A stretch of 64,000 nucleotides of DNA. Source: Protea cynaroides. Its lineage: Eukaryota > Streptophyta > Magnoliopsida > Proteales > Proteaceae. The stretch lies in contig CM053270.1 of NCBI GenBank assembly GCA_028583415.1, positions 50,608,663 to 50,672,662 of the forward strand, written 5' to 3'. A model generated the notes under the pieces. It saw nothing but the letters and a program-made list of their open reading frames with translations, was not told the DNA's origin and made no database searches. Shown here one piece after another: positions 1 to 11,323 of the stretch. Each line of letters starts with the position of its first letter. Position 1 is the first letter of the stretch. A program made the position numbers and the translations under genes.

Positions 1-769
1 GTCTTCAACTGCTCCAGTTTGACGAGTTTAGGCCTCCAGAGAAGTAAAAAATTGCATCGAAAGCTACACTTGCCACCGCTGGCTCGAATTGCAGATCGAG
101 CTCTGCAATACGAAACCAACACAAAACTCGGTTCTTCAAACGGATGAGATTCAGAGAGATTGTAATGGACCAGTGGACTGCAATGGTGAATTACCAGAGA
201 ATCACCATGGCAGTTCCGTGTTCGAGCATCAGAATTATTGAACACTCGGTGTGCTGCTTATGTTTCAATGCCAGATAGAAGAACCTTTGAGAAAGAGAGA
301 AAAAAGACAGATCTCTGTCTTTCCTTTGTGGCTGTTTGTTTGCAATAAAAAAACATGGGTGGGATGGGAATGTGGGATTATGAAAGTTGGTTTTCCATGT
401 GTAATGGTATAAGAAAATAAGAAAATAAGAAAATAAGAAAATAAGAAAATAAAAAAAATAAGAAAAAAAATATATAGAATGATTGTGTTCGATTGCAAAA
501 GAAATTGGAAGGAAATTTGGAGAAATTTTTATAGTTGTAACACAAAATTGATTATATAAACTATTAAATTTGTTAACATATTTAATAATAATACTAATAA
601 GATATAAAATTTATTTTATTTTTTAAATATAAGGGATTTAATTGCTAAGTGAAGTGTAAATAAATTTTTTAACTTTAAAAACAAAATTTTGTAATAATTA
701 CTGGTACATGCTATTATATTATTATATTATTATATAACTAATTCCAAATTATTCTATTTTTAATTATTA
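1..769. other. Unassigned AT-rich left flank with a microsatellite
   Basis: No reading frame here resembles a known protein. Bases 1-260 are of ordinary composition and could be a gene edge, but nothing is recognisable. From about 412 to 470 there is a microsatellite built on GAAAATAA units. The rest to 769 is AT-rich intergenic DNA. Confidence 0.5.
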
Positions 770-1443
770 ACTTATACCTATCAACGGGCCGGTCTAGGTT
801 GGTTTCGGTCCGAGCTAAACCGGTGTCAGGTTTTATAAGCCCAGCCCAAAACATGTCCATTAAGAGTTCGGGCTGGGGTGGGCTGCACTGGACACAATAA
901 GTAACGGGCTGGTCCGATGTCGGTTTGATATCGGCTGGGTTTATTGAGGTGATTTCAGATTGGTTCGGTTCGGATCGGGTTTATTGGGCTTATCGGGCTC
1001 CTTTTATATGTAAACTATATAGCCTATTTTATTATTTCTATCTATAAAATTAGCATTATTCCTTCCATATGTATGTAATTTAATAAACTATAACAATTAA
1101 CATAATCTTTTCAACTATAGATTCACATAATCTTCTAGTTCATGAAGTGAACTCTAATAGTGTAATACAATCTATTAAAATTTAAAACCATTAAAATTAA
1201 GAAATTGGGTCCGAACGGACCTTACCGGTGTTCGGGTTAGGTTTTATCGGTTTGGGCTAATTCGGGCTTTTTAACGAACCGGTCCGGTTTAGTTCCGGTT
1301 TGGGCTGAAACGGTATCGGGCTTTACAAGCTCAGACCAAAACCTGTCCATTAAGGCTTGGTGCGGGCTGGGTTCGGGTTATATCGGGCAGGCTCGGTCCG
1401 TGCTACCGGGCCAGGCCCAGTTTTGACACCCTTACTTATACCT
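770..1443. mobile_element. Non-autonomous hAT-like element
   Basis: The 10-mer ACTTATACCT occurs exactly at 770-779 and at 1434-1443 and brackets about 654 bp of unusual composition. GC-rich blocks of GGGC, CGGTC and CCGGTTT words sit at both ends around an AT-rich core. The inner ends are weakly inverted: TATCAACGGGCC on the left and, read from the other strand, TGTCAAAACTGGGCC on the right. In plants such ends with about an 8-bp target duplication are typical of short hAT-like elements. The terminal blocks also share a direct repeat of about 45 bp (near 831-880 and 1318-1370). There is no coding capacity. The family assignment is inference; the flanking duplication is directly visible. Confidence 0.6.
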
Positions 1444-1919
1444 TATTATGCACTCTAATCCCTTACATTTAAAAAATTAGATCAATACTAATTATGTTAA
1501 GAAATGTAAATAGTTTATACAATCATTTTGTATTACTATTATAGAAATTTACTTTTTAAGTTAAAAAAATCTCTCTTCCCTTTTCCTTCAATTCCTTTGC
1601 AACCAAACATAGCCTCTAGAATCTATCCTCCATTTCATTTTGATTCATTGATAATAAGGAAAATTCTATCCACACCCCTATAGTATAACTTAATATCATG
1701 CATCCATCTTTTTTTCGAAATAATATCACTAATATCATTTACTTTTGAACATAGTTCAATTAAATCCTTTTTACTTTTGAAAACATGATTCAATTAAACC
1801 CTTTTGTTAGGTCATGACGGTTAAGTGATAACATGTCACTTCCTAAATTCATTAATGGCATAATGGCAAAATTACCCGTCGGCAAAATGCTGTCTTTATC
1901 TTTACTTCTCAGGACTTTC
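1444..1919. other. AT-rich intergenic stretch
   Basis: Low-complexity AT-rich DNA between the hAT-like element and the LRR fragment. No gene, terminal repeat or RNA gene seen. Confidence 0.5.
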
Positions 1920-2356
1920 CTTCGTTTCTTCCTTCAATCAGCTAGAGTTCCTCGATTTGAGCTTCAGTCATCTCTCGGGCGAATTAACGGCGACTACAGT
2001 ACCCAACAGTCCCCTGTTTCTACGGATTCTTGATTTGTTGTCCAATCTCTTCGGCGGAGATTTTCAGTTATCATTCATCGGGCAAGCTTGGAATCTGTCG
2101 ACTTCGCCACTGCAGCTCTCCATTTCCTGCAACAACATAATAGGAAACATAGATGGAGTTGATCCAATCGTTCGCCTCGTCAACCTTATCGCTCTTCACT
2201 TTTCCCCCAATGAATTGACAAGGCAACTCCCTCAGGATATTGGGAAGCTGACGAACTTGAAACAACTGGTCCTCTACAAGAACAACCTCACTGGTCCTTT
2301 GCCTCCATCCTTGACGAATTGCGCCAATCTCCGAGTCCTGGATCGGGGGAACAACA
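1920..2356 (+). pseudogene. LRR receptor-like protein fragment (PSKR/PSY1R type), first half
   Basis: The frame ending in this stretch has clear plant leucine-rich repeats: an LSGELTATT start, then NNIIGNIDG, LPQDIGKLTNLKQL and NNLTGPLPPSLTNCANL. Spacing is the usual 24 residues with the LxGxLPxxIxxL pattern of extracellular plant LRR receptors. The order of words resembles phytosulfokine and PSY1 peptide receptors, which sit in the plasma membrane and sense sulfated peptides through this domain. No signal peptide, transmembrane segment or kinase is present, and the frame shifts near 1950, so this is a fragment. The exon is cut at 2356 by a copia LTR and resumes at 9842. The PSY1R-like assignment rests on motif memory; it could be another LRR-RLK or receptor-like protein. 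Confidence 0.75.
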
Positions 2357-2798
2357 TGTTAATTCTTTTCGTCTCTTTATGGGTTCTAGAATCAACCCAT
2401 TCAGAGAAAAACATCCCATTAGGGTTTAAGTAACCCTAAGATCTCCATACAAGTTATAGAACACAATGATACAAATAAAATAGAGTAATAAACATACCCG
2501 TTTGCTGTAGATTGTTCTCCGTTGAATTTCTCCATGATTCGAGTCTTCTACAGTCTCCGGCAGATTCCTATGCTTCTCTCTGATTATGGGAACAGGAGAG
2601 GAAAAGTTACCGTGACTGCAGGGACTCTAATCAATGGTATATATAAGAATACCAAACCCAAACCTGGTTCAGTCCCACAGTGAACCAGTTTGGTTCATCT
2701 CATAATCAGACTAGAATTAGTCCACCTGTAAGTTGGACTCCCACTGAACAACTGTCAAACCGATATTATATTTAATTGTAGCCCACATATATCTTACA
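2357..2798 (-). repeat. 3' LTR of the copia element
   Basis: Starts TGTTAATTC and ends ATATCTTACA, so it has TG...CA ends, 442 bp. It matches the block starting at 8908 over its whole visible length. A TATATATA stretch near 2638-2648 marks the likely promoter, read on the minus strand. Confidence 0.88.
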
Positions 2799-2812
2799 TT
2801 CTCCCACTTGGG
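2799..2812 (-). promoter_or_regulatory. Polypurine tract of the copia element
   Basis: TTCTCCCACTTGGG immediately inside the left LTR reads as CCCAAGTGGGAGAA on the minus strand. This is the purine-rich plus-strand primer expected next to a 3' LTR. Confidence 0.75.
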
Positions 2813-3473
2813 CTACATTAATTATAAATCACCAATTGGTCAGTGTGGCCATGGAATCCAATTACAAAACCCATCATATACTTTGATCCAGTCATCTAGC
2901 TTACCAATGTCGAACAACAGCGGAAAGTACACCTCAACAATAAGCGTACAACCTTCTGTCACTCACATACAAAGGTTTGCTTAACAACATGAACCGCCTT
3001 GAGATGAATGCATGAAAATATAATTTCATGTGAGTCCTGAATTGCCTTGATATACCTCACAGGCAATAAACCTTAATATTGACCGTAGCAACCCGCCACA
3101 TATCCTTTTGGTCAATATCACTCTTTGGCACACCGCCTTGAACTATGGCTAAAACTGCCCGTTCATATGGCTTAATACCGCCCTTTATCAATGACATGTC
3201 ATGTAAAATGCAATACAGCAATGATAGCAATGAATAAATGCTGAATAAAAATAACCATAGTTTTCATTAATAATCATGTCTAGACAAAATCAAAACATAA
3301 ACAAGGTTTATATAAAACACAAGTTAAAAATCTATCACTAACTAATGACATCGAAAGACTCAACAACACTCATGCTCGACACATGGTCCTGGAAAAACTT
3401 TACTGGCAAAACCTTTGTCAGAGGATCTCGCAATCATGTAAACCGGTCGAAATGAGCTCAACTGTGATGTCTT
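2813..3473 (-). other. Non-coding 3' region of the copia element
   Basis: Between the end of RNase H and the polypurine tract there is about 660 bp without a recognisable frame. It is untranslated 3' internal sequence of the element. Confidence 0.6.
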
Positions 3474-6400
3474 TTAGAAGCGATCTTTTCCTTTTACCAG
3501 CAAAAACTTTAATTCTATGTGTTTAGAACCACCACATTTATCATTATTCTTTGCAAAGAGCACTGCAGCACTGTTATCACAGTGTATCAAAATAGGTCTA
3601 GTAATAGAATCAACAACCTTCAAGCCAGAAATAAAGTTTTTCATCCACATGGCTTGACGAGTAGCTTCATATAAAGCTACATACTCTGCATGCTTGGTCG
3701 ATGTAGCAATAAGTGTCTGCTTAGCACTCCTCCAAGAGATGGCACCTCCTGCAAATAGAAAAACATATCCTGAGGTAGACTTTAGATCATCTGTGCAACC
3801 AGCAAAATCTGCATCGGAATATCCAACTACCTCAAGTGTAGTACCACTACGATATACGAGCATATAATCCCTAGTCCTCTTTAAATATCTCATAACCTTC
3901 TTTGTTGCTGTCCAATGAGTAGGACCAACATTAGATTGAAAACGACCAAGGACACTCACTACAAATGCCAAATCAGGTCGAGTACAAACTTGTGCGTACA
4001 TCAAACTCCCTACTGCAGAAGCATATGGCTTATTATTCATAAAGTCTTTTTCAAAATTATTCTTTGGACACTGTTCCTTATTTAACTTATCTCCTTTGCT
4101 CATGGGTAAATCCCCATCTGAACAGGTAGACATATTGAACCGCTTGAGAACACGATCAATATATGCTTTTTGAGATAGTCCCAGTAGTCCCCTTTTTCTG
4201 TCTCTACATATTTCTATGCCAAGTACGAAGGTACTTTCTCCCATATCTTTCATTTCAAAATTTTCAGACAGAAAACCTTTAGTCTCAACAAGTAAGCCCA
4301 TATCACTACTAGCCAACATGATATCATCAACATATAAGACAAGGAAAATATACTTACTCCCACTGATCTTCATGTAGATGCATTGATCAGATAAATTTTC
4401 AATGAATCCAAAAGAAGATATAATCTGATGGAATTTTATATTCCATTGCCTTGAAGCTTGCTTTAGTCCATAAATAGACTTCTTAAGTTTACAAACCATA
4501 TTTTCCTTATCTTTTTCCTTAAAACCTTCTGGTTGGACCATATATACTTCCTCTGCCAAATCTCCATTTAAAAATGCTGTCTTTACATCCATTTGGTGCA
4601 GCTCTAGATTAAAATGAGCTACCAATGCCATAATAATTCTGAATGAGTCCTTCTTAGAAACTGGAGAGAATGTTTCCATGTAATCAATTCCTTCCCTTTG
4701 TGTGAACCCTTTAGCTACTAATCTTGCTTTGTAGCGCTCAACTCTACCTTTGGAATCACACTTAGTCTTGTATACCCATTTTGAGCCTATGGGTACACAA
4801 CCTTTAGGTAAATCCACAAGTTCCCATACCTTATTATGGTCCATTGATATCAACTCATCCTTCATTGCATCTAGCCATTTAGATGCATCACTACCATTTA
4901 CAGCATCTTGAAAACTTGTAGGATCTTCTTGCTGCCCAATATCATAATCATTCTCAGTTAAATAAGTTACATAATCAGAAGAGATAGCTGACTTACGAGG
5001 CCTTGTGGATCTCCTTAATTCACCCTCTGGCTCTTCAATATCAACAGGAACATCAGCCTGAACAAGGTCCTGAGGAACAACATTCTCAGGCATCTCCATC
5101 ACAGGTTCTTCTGGAATGATAGGTTGCACTGAATCGAGGAATTTCAGTGGCAGCCTCTACTTCAACCTCATCAAAATCTAGATTTCTTGGTTGAAGCATT
5201 TCCTCAGCATCTTCAATAAACCTGGCATGAATGGTTTCCACTATCCTATTTATAGAATTAGGACAATAGAATCTGGACCCCTTAGATCTGTCTGGATAAC
5301 CCACAAAAAAAACAACTCACTGTTCTAGAATCAAACACCTTTTCCTGGGGATTATACAGTCTTGTCTCTGCTCTGCAGCCCCAAACATGGAAATGATGCA
5401 CACTAGGTTTCTTACCAGTCCAAAACTCAAATGGTGTCTTTGGAACTGATTTACTTGGTACTCTATTAAGAATATAGGCTGCAGTCTTTAATGCCTCACC
5501 CCATAGGGATATAGGAAGATTAGTATTACTCATCATGCTCCTCATCATATCTTTGAGAGTTCTATTTCTCCTTTCTGCTACTCCATTTTGCTGTGGAGTA
5601 CCAGGCATAGAGTATTGACGTGTTATACCTTGATCCTATAAAAACTTGGCAAAATGACAAAGATGTTGATCAGTATCACCTGGTCTCCCATAATACTCAC
5701 CTCCTCTATCAGATCTAACAATCTTAATCTTCTTTGATAGATAATTCTCTACCTCAGCTTTGAATATCTTGAAAACATCCAAAGAACTTGATTTATCGAT
5801 AAGAGATATATATAACCATAGCGAGAGAAGTCATCGAGAAATGTAATAAAATATTTATGCCCTCCAAGTGTGGGAGTAGGAAAAGGGCCACAAATATCGG
5901 TATGAATCAAATCTAACAACCCCTCGCTACGGGCAGCCTTCATCTTCCTTGACCTTGTCATCTTTCCTTTTATACAATCAACGCATACATTCATATTATC
6001 ATAATTCAAGGATTTCAAAACACCATCCTTCTCAAGTCTCTTCATTCTGTCTATAGATATATGTCCCAAACGTCTATGCCAAAGGGTAGCAGAATTTTCA
6101 TCCAGTTTAGAACATTTATAACAGACATTCATAACCATGAGGGGAACAGTATTTAATTTATAAAGCCCATCAATAACAACACCATTTCCAACAGCACAAG
6201 AATTATAAGACAATTGAAAACCTTCTTGATTAAAAATTAAACCATAGCCTTTCTTGGCAAGTCTGGAAACAGAAATCAAATTCCTCTTCATGGAGGGAAC
6301 ATAAACAACATCTTCTAAATCAATAAAAAATATCCGAATCTATATGAATCCTAACTATCCCTATGGCCTCCACGTCGACTTCTACTCCATTCCCTACGAA

Positions 6401-7448
6401 CACCTTCACCTCATCCTTGCTTGGCGTCCTCCTGGATAGAAACCCCTGCAAGGAATGAGTGACATGAATGGAGGAAGCCGAGTCAATCCACCAAGAATCC
6501 ACAGGAGCATCAATATGAAAAGATTCAAAGCAAACGAGAGAGAGGTAAATACCAGATTCCTTCTTCTTCTTCTCCAGGTAGGACAATCTATTTCTGCAGT
6601 CCTTCTTCATGTGTCCTTTCTTGTGGCACCAAAAACATTCTGTATTTGAAAGATCTCTGTGGTCTTGATGTTCTACATCCCCTCTAGGCTTGTCATATGG
6701 TTTCTTCCCCTTTTGAGAGTAAACCTTTCCTTTTCTCATGGGTCCATAACCAGGCTGTTTTCCCTTACCTTTGTAAGGATATTTCTTATAGGTTGTGGCA
6801 CTGACACTTTCACCTTTATCCTTTTTCAGTCCTAGTCTCCTCTTCAACACATATACCTATAAATTCATTGAATGACCATGGAGTAACTGAAGTATTGCTA
6901 GCAACTTTAATCTGAGTGTACTTTTGAGGTAAAACATTTATACACAAATGAATCAGAAACTCATCATCTACAGGGTGTCCCATATCCTTAAGTTTTTCGG
7001 CTGCACCCCGCATGTCAACAATCCGATCTCTTAGACTAGCTTCAGCATCAATTTTTCCAAAGAGTCAACTTTGCCATTAAAGCTCCCCTTTCACCTTTGT
7101 CGAAACTTCGTATTTATCCTTGATAGCTTTTTAAAAAATTTCTTTGCATTCTCTTTTTCCGTATTACTGTTCCTAACGTTTTAGTCAGTACGTTAAGCCA
7201 ATAATAAGCATGCACTTCTTGTTGGCATTGGTCCACCTTTCCATTTTTAGTTTTTCCTCTGGAGTACTTTCAGTAGTAAGTTCAGCAGGCTTATCATCTG
7301 TAATAGCTATGTCAAAATCATTTAACCCTAGAGTAATCTCTAATTCCTCCCTCCACTTTTTATAATTCGATCCTGACAGAATAGGAATAGCAGACATATC
7401 GATTCTAGTGGAAGACATCCTTGTTATGTAATCAAAACACGAGTTCAA
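3474..7448 (-). pseudogene. Ty1/copia gag-pol polyprotein, frameshifted
   Basis: Read on the minus strand. A gag amino end (SGSNYKKWREELEITL) begins at 7448, followed by a zinc knuckle CFWCHKKGHMKKDC near 6640 and the protease site WWIDSASSIHVT near 6490. The integrase has an HHCC finger (LWHRRLGH...CVDCIKGK) near 6080, an acidic core (HTDICGPF, FLDDFSR) near 5900, and its glutamate in QQNGVAERRNRT near 5590. Reverse transcriptase shows MDVKTAFLNG near 4580 and YVDDIML at about 4317-4334. RNase H shows YSDADFAGC, STKHAEY and HCDNSAAV. The product would normally be one chain of about 1,300 residues cut by its own protease. Here it lies in at least five separate frames, with breaks near 7100, 6840, 6310, 5700 and 5290. 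The last frame, 5129-3474, is a clean 551-codon RT/RNase H block. Confidence 0.9.
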
Positions 7449-8894
7449 TTCATTAAATCAATACCGAGATATGAAAATACTCATGTTAACATACAAGATA
7501 TGCTAGCAAATATGTATATATTTACAAATGCAAGCATCAATATACCTCCCTAGAGTCAACCGAAACTACAAACTTATCCTTTGGGACAAGAATGCACTGG
7601 TCCTCTAGTATCTGTGCAAACTGCGAAAGAATAAAAACCTTCGGGAATCCCATCACCTTTGGGTGTCTGAAAAAAACCCTAAGTTAAAACCCTTTCAATC
7701 TGGTGCATGATTATCCTTTAACTTTGGCAACGCCACCTTTGGGTGGACATTGTCGTCTTTGACTGCCAGAGGTGTAAGATATCTTGAGCTTTGAGAATGT
7801 CTTAATGCAATCAGGAATGCCACTTTGGTGGAACCAACCCAATTCCAATATGACATTAACAAAACCCCTACTTGCGATCATTTAGTGGGAATAAATAACC
7901 ATGAATGACATAATTAACATGTTACCATTCATAAATCATGCACATATGCTCATCGGTTTATTTGGGACAAGACGGATTGAACAATGTGCAATAAAATTGC
8001 GAAAACATGTTCCAAATGATTGGTTTTTAACAAAATATATGTCCCAAAGTCAATAAACATACTCATATAGCATATCAAACGAAGAGCAAGACGAGACAAA
8101 ACGCTAGAAAAAACCGCGTCGAAATCCGACGCTCCACGTGCCCCTCACGCGCCATTTAAAGGCGGCGGGTGGTTTCACTACGGGGAGCCGGTTCGGTCCG
8201 GTTGAACCGCTAAACCGCGGTTCGAATCTGGACCGCTCGGGCTGCCGCCGGCGCGTGACGCCGCCGCCGGCCCGAAGTGGTGGCGGACTAGAACCGAACG
8301 GGCGAACCCGGTCCCAGTCCGGTATTGGTCCGGCCAAACCGGTTTGGGTTCGACCAAAACGAATCCGCCCAACTTTTCGGTCGACAACTCCACGGGTATG
8401 GATAAATAATCGGGTCATGGGTATGGCATCTGGGTCGGGTATTGGATCAGCCCACCGGGTACATAATTTGTCTTTGGGTCGACCAACCCATTTCGTGTGT
8501 TGATATTGATCCAACTCGCCCGGTCTGTTTCGACTCGCCGAGACAGTTAGGGTTTTCGAGTCTCGCCGAGTCGACCCGGCGACGATTCGCCGCCGCGATT
8601 TTTTTTTTTTTTTTTTTTTCGGAATAACTGCCAACGCGTGAGATTCACGGGCTTTTTCCGGCGGCGAGTGGCGACGCGTCCGGTGGAGTCCGGTGACGAT
8701 TTTTATATCGTCGGACTCGTCTTACCGAGATCTTCAATCCGACATACAATACAGCCGATTTCATCGGTTAGAAAAATTTTTACCATTACGATTTCATATT
8801 CGGGAAAATTTCTAAAATAAATTTTTTTAATCAAACAATCTGTCCCGAATCAATTACTATTCTCGATTCATTGATTCTATACTTGTATGGAATT
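7449..8894 (-). other. Long leader of the copia element with a GC-rich block
   Basis: About 1.4 kb separate the primer site from gag. The part near gag (7449-8090) is ordinary AT-rich DNA. The part near the primer site (8100-8640) is strikingly GC-rich, with repeated CCGGTTTGG and GGTCCGG words and a T tract at about 8600-8619. Frames in this block exist on both strands but look like a by-product of high GC content. Confidence 0.55.
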
Positions 8895-8905
8895 GCTCGA
8901 TACCA
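8895..8905 (-). promoter_or_regulatory. Primer-binding site of the copia element
   Basis: GCTCGATACCA reads TGGTATCGAGC on the minus strand. This is one base short of TGGTATCAGAGC, complementary to the 3' end of initiator-Met tRNA. It lies two bases inside the 5' LTR. Confidence 0.8.
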
Positions 8906-8907
8906 AT

Positions 8908-9340
8908 TGTTAATTCTTTTACGTCTCTTTATGGGTTCTAGAATCAACCCATTCAGAGAAAAACATCCCATTAGGGTTTTAAGTAACCCTAAGATCTCCA
9001 TACAAGTTATAGAACACAATGATACAAATAAAAATAGAGTAATAAACATACCCGTTCTTTGTAGATTGTTCTCCGTTGAATTTCTCCGTGATTTGAGTCT
9101 TCTACCGACTCTCGTGATTCCTATGCTTCTCTCCCGATTATGGGAACAGGAGAGGAAAAGTTACCGTGATGCATTGGGACTCTAATCAATGGTATATATA
9201 AGAATACCAAACCCAAACCTTGGTTCAGTCCCACGATGAACCGGTTTGGTTCTATCTCATAATCAAACTAGAATTAGTCCACCAGTAAGTTGGACTCCCA
9301 CCGAACAACTATCAAACCGATATTATATTTAATTGTAGCC
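8908..9340 (-). repeat. 5' LTR of the copia element, running into the assembly gap
   Basis: Starts TGTTAATTC and follows the left LTR base for base apart from scattered differences. The visible part ends at the base equivalent to 2783 of the left LTR, so only the last 15 LTR bases are missing. A TATATATA run near 9191-9200 is the likely promoter. Confidence 0.88.
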
Positions 9341-9840
9341 NNNNNNNNNNNNNNNNNNNNNNNNNNNNNNNNNNNNNNNNNNNNNNNNNNNNNNNNNNNN
9401 NNNNNNNNNNNNNNNNNNNNNNNNNNNNNNNNNNNNNNNNNNNNNNNNNNNNNNNNNNNNNNNNNNNNNNNNNNNNNNNNNNNNNNNNNNNNNNNNNNNN
9501 NNNNNNNNNNNNNNNNNNNNNNNNNNNNNNNNNNNNNNNNNNNNNNNNNNNNNNNNNNNNNNNNNNNNNNNNNNNNNNNNNNNNNNNNNNNNNNNNNNNN
9601 NNNNNNNNNNNNNNNNNNNNNNNNNNNNNNNNNNNNNNNNNNNNNNNNNNNNNNNNNNNNNNNNNNNNNNNNNNNNNNNNNNNNNNNNNNNNNNNNNNNN
9701 NNNNNNNNNNNNNNNNNNNNNNNNNNNNNNNNNNNNNNNNNNNNNNNNNNNNNNNNNNNNNNNNNNNNNNNNNNNNNNNNNNNNNNNNNNNNNNNNNNNN
9801 NNNNNNNNNNNNNNNNNNNNNNNNNNNNNNNNNNNNNNNN
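9341..9840. other. Assembly gap of exactly 500 N
   Basis: A run of 500 N, a round number that usually marks a scaffold join of unknown size. Reading frames across it are meaningless. Confidence 0.97.
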
Positions 9841-9841
9841 A

Positions 9842-10233
9842 CAACAAATTCAAAATGGGATTTATCTGCCATCGATTTCCCCAAACTCAAGCAATTGAAC
9901 ACGCTGGATTTAGATGTAAATAACTTTTCTGGTTATCTGCCATTAAGCATAAACTCCTGGACGTCCTTATCTGCAATCCGACTTACGAAGAACCAGCTCA
10001 TGGAACCAATCCGGCCCTAAATACTTGCGTTGAGGAACCTATCTTACGTCACAATTTCGACCAATTTGCTAACCAACATCAATGGTACATTTCAGATTTT
10101 GAAGCTTAGCAGCAACCTAACCACACTAATCCTTGCTGAGAACTTCTTTGGAGAAGCGATTCCGGATGGCATAGATTCTGGTGGATTCCAAAATCTCTGG
10201 GTTCTGGCTATTGGTGCCTGTCAGCTCACCTAA
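9842..10233 (+). pseudogene. LRR receptor-like protein fragment, second half
   Basis: After the CAACA duplication, LRR coding resumes: LSAIDFPKLKQLNTLDL, then NNFSGYLP, then (10030 on) LSYVTISTNLLTNINGTF, LTTLILAENFFGEAIPDG and FQNLWVLAIGACQLT. The words GFQNLxVLAxGxCxLT and NLTTLxLxxNFxxExxPD are characteristic of PSKR/PSY1R-type ectodomains. One base is out of frame near 9856-9862 and there are stops near 10020. The similarity ends abruptly at 10233 with a stop, with no island domain remainder, transmembrane segment or kinase. The receptor was therefore already truncated, or its 3' part was lost, independently of the copia insertion. Confidence 0.75.
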
Positions 10234-10501
10234 TGTTCTTCTCGTGTTTTGCTTTCGTTATTGACCGAACTGTCACCGGCAACAGCAGATAGCCAAGCAG
10301 CCACCCTTGCTGGGTTCCGTACTTCGGAATATGATTCGGATTCGACTTCGGCTTACGCATTCCCAGTGACGGTGGAGGAGGAATATCGCCGGTCCGGTGG
10401 ATCCTTTCTCTCTCCCTACGCAATCCTTCCTTCCCAGCCCTAGAGCCGTTAACAACGACAGTGAATGCCATGAGAAGGTGGCTCTTCTTCACCCTTGACA
10501 T
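10226..10501 (-). CDS. Hypothetical small protein, doubtful
   Basis: An ATG-started frame of 91 codons (MSRVKKSHLLMAFTVVVNG at its start) reads leftward into the end of the LRR fragment. It is basic, with an RRERERIHRTG stretch and a PPPPS run. I do not recognise it. Overlap with the LRR remnant and lack of any domain make it weak. It might be an exon of an unrelated gene or chance. Confidence 0.2.
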   Translation of the reverse strand: MSRVKKSHLLMAFTVVVNGSRAGKEGLRRERERIHRTGDIPPPPSLGMRKPKSNPNHIPKYGTQQGWLLGYLLLPVTVRSITKAKHEKNIR

Positions 10502-11202
10502 GACGGTTTGCGGAGAAAATTTGCTAAAATAAATTGAAAAAATATCAAATAAAAAGGAATGGCATTGGATAAAAAGGTCTTTTACCTTTTCTGTCACCCT
10601 ACTTAACGTTTGGGAGTCCTGAGGGGGTGTTTGAGGGGGTGTTAATGATTTTATCATGAGAAAACAAGTGGTCGCGTAATATTAAGATATACCATAGGAG
10701 CATGACTGAAATTTTCCCACAATAGAGAGACGAGAGGAAGATTGACAAGAGGGGAGAGACAGGGATACAATGATCGGTATTGGCCACAATATCAATCACT
10801 CGTTCCCGATTTGGATTGGTCAATATCGATTGAGCTGGATTCGGATTCGAACATACCTACCTATTTACAATATGACCGAGTTTGGTCTAGATTTTTTTTA
10901 TTAAAAGTTATAAAAAAAGAAAAAGAATTCTTAATCATAGATAAACAACACATGGCAACTAGACTATCAGATGGCTAACATGTGTCATGAAAGATGAAAA
11001 ATAAAGAACTCCCAATATAAATTGATCGATCCAATTGATCCGATATAAATTACTAGAACCATGAGAGAAATAAGGTGGAGCAAAGGGAGGAGGTGAGGAA
11101 AAATAGCAGAGTTTGTGATCCTCCCAACCATCAGAGTTAGTAACTTTATCAAGTTCCCTTCCAAACCCTACCCCTCATATTTCTAGCTCTCTTGCTCAAT
11201 CT
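10502..11202. other. Intergenic stretch
   Basis: No gene recognised. Around 10770-10860 there are GATCGGTATTGG and CAATATCGATT words that resemble sequence at 18880-18990, beyond the Harbinger element. They may be parts of one older dispersed repeat. Confidence 0.35.
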
Positions 11203-11323
11203 TTGCTATGTGCTCTTGGGTTTTGTTTATGTTGGACCATAGAAACTCCACCACCAACAACGTTCTCTCTTGATCCATTCACTGATTCTGAAGTTGAACT
11301 TCACGAAGAGAGTGAGAAGCTTA
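11203..11323 (+). pseudogene. Possible host exon interrupted by the Harbinger element
   Basis: Just left of the Harbinger insertion an open frame reads SLDPFTDSEVELHEESEKL. The same frame continues on the far side at 18808 for about a dozen residues before a stop at about 18842. An acidic, exon-like composition that stays open across the insertion suggests the transposon landed in a coding exon. I cannot name the protein, and the stretch is too short to be sure. Confidence 0.3.

Larger units (their letters stand above)
2357..9841 (-). mobile_element. Ty1/copia LTR retrotransposon inserted in the LRR exon
   Basis: A full element in minus orientation: LTR (2357-2798), purine tract, a polyprotein read right to left with order gag, protease, integrase, reverse transcriptase, RNase H (the copia order), a primer-binding site, and the second LTR from 8908. 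The five bases CAACA precede the left LTR (2352-2356) and follow the gap (9842-9846), giving the expected 5-bp target duplication. The two LTRs are clearly the same sequence with a few percent difference and small indels, so the insertion is not brand new. The polyprotein is broken by several frameshifts, so the copy should not be autonomous. Confidence 0.9.

Noticed and set aside
8104..8634. Arginine- and glycine-rich frames on both strands
   Set aside because: Overlapping open frames on both strands in a GC-rich retrotransposon leader; no domain, and composition explains them.
9290..9902. Long open frames spanning the N run
   Set aside because: They consist almost entirely of unknown residues; the frame is open only because N cannot form stops.
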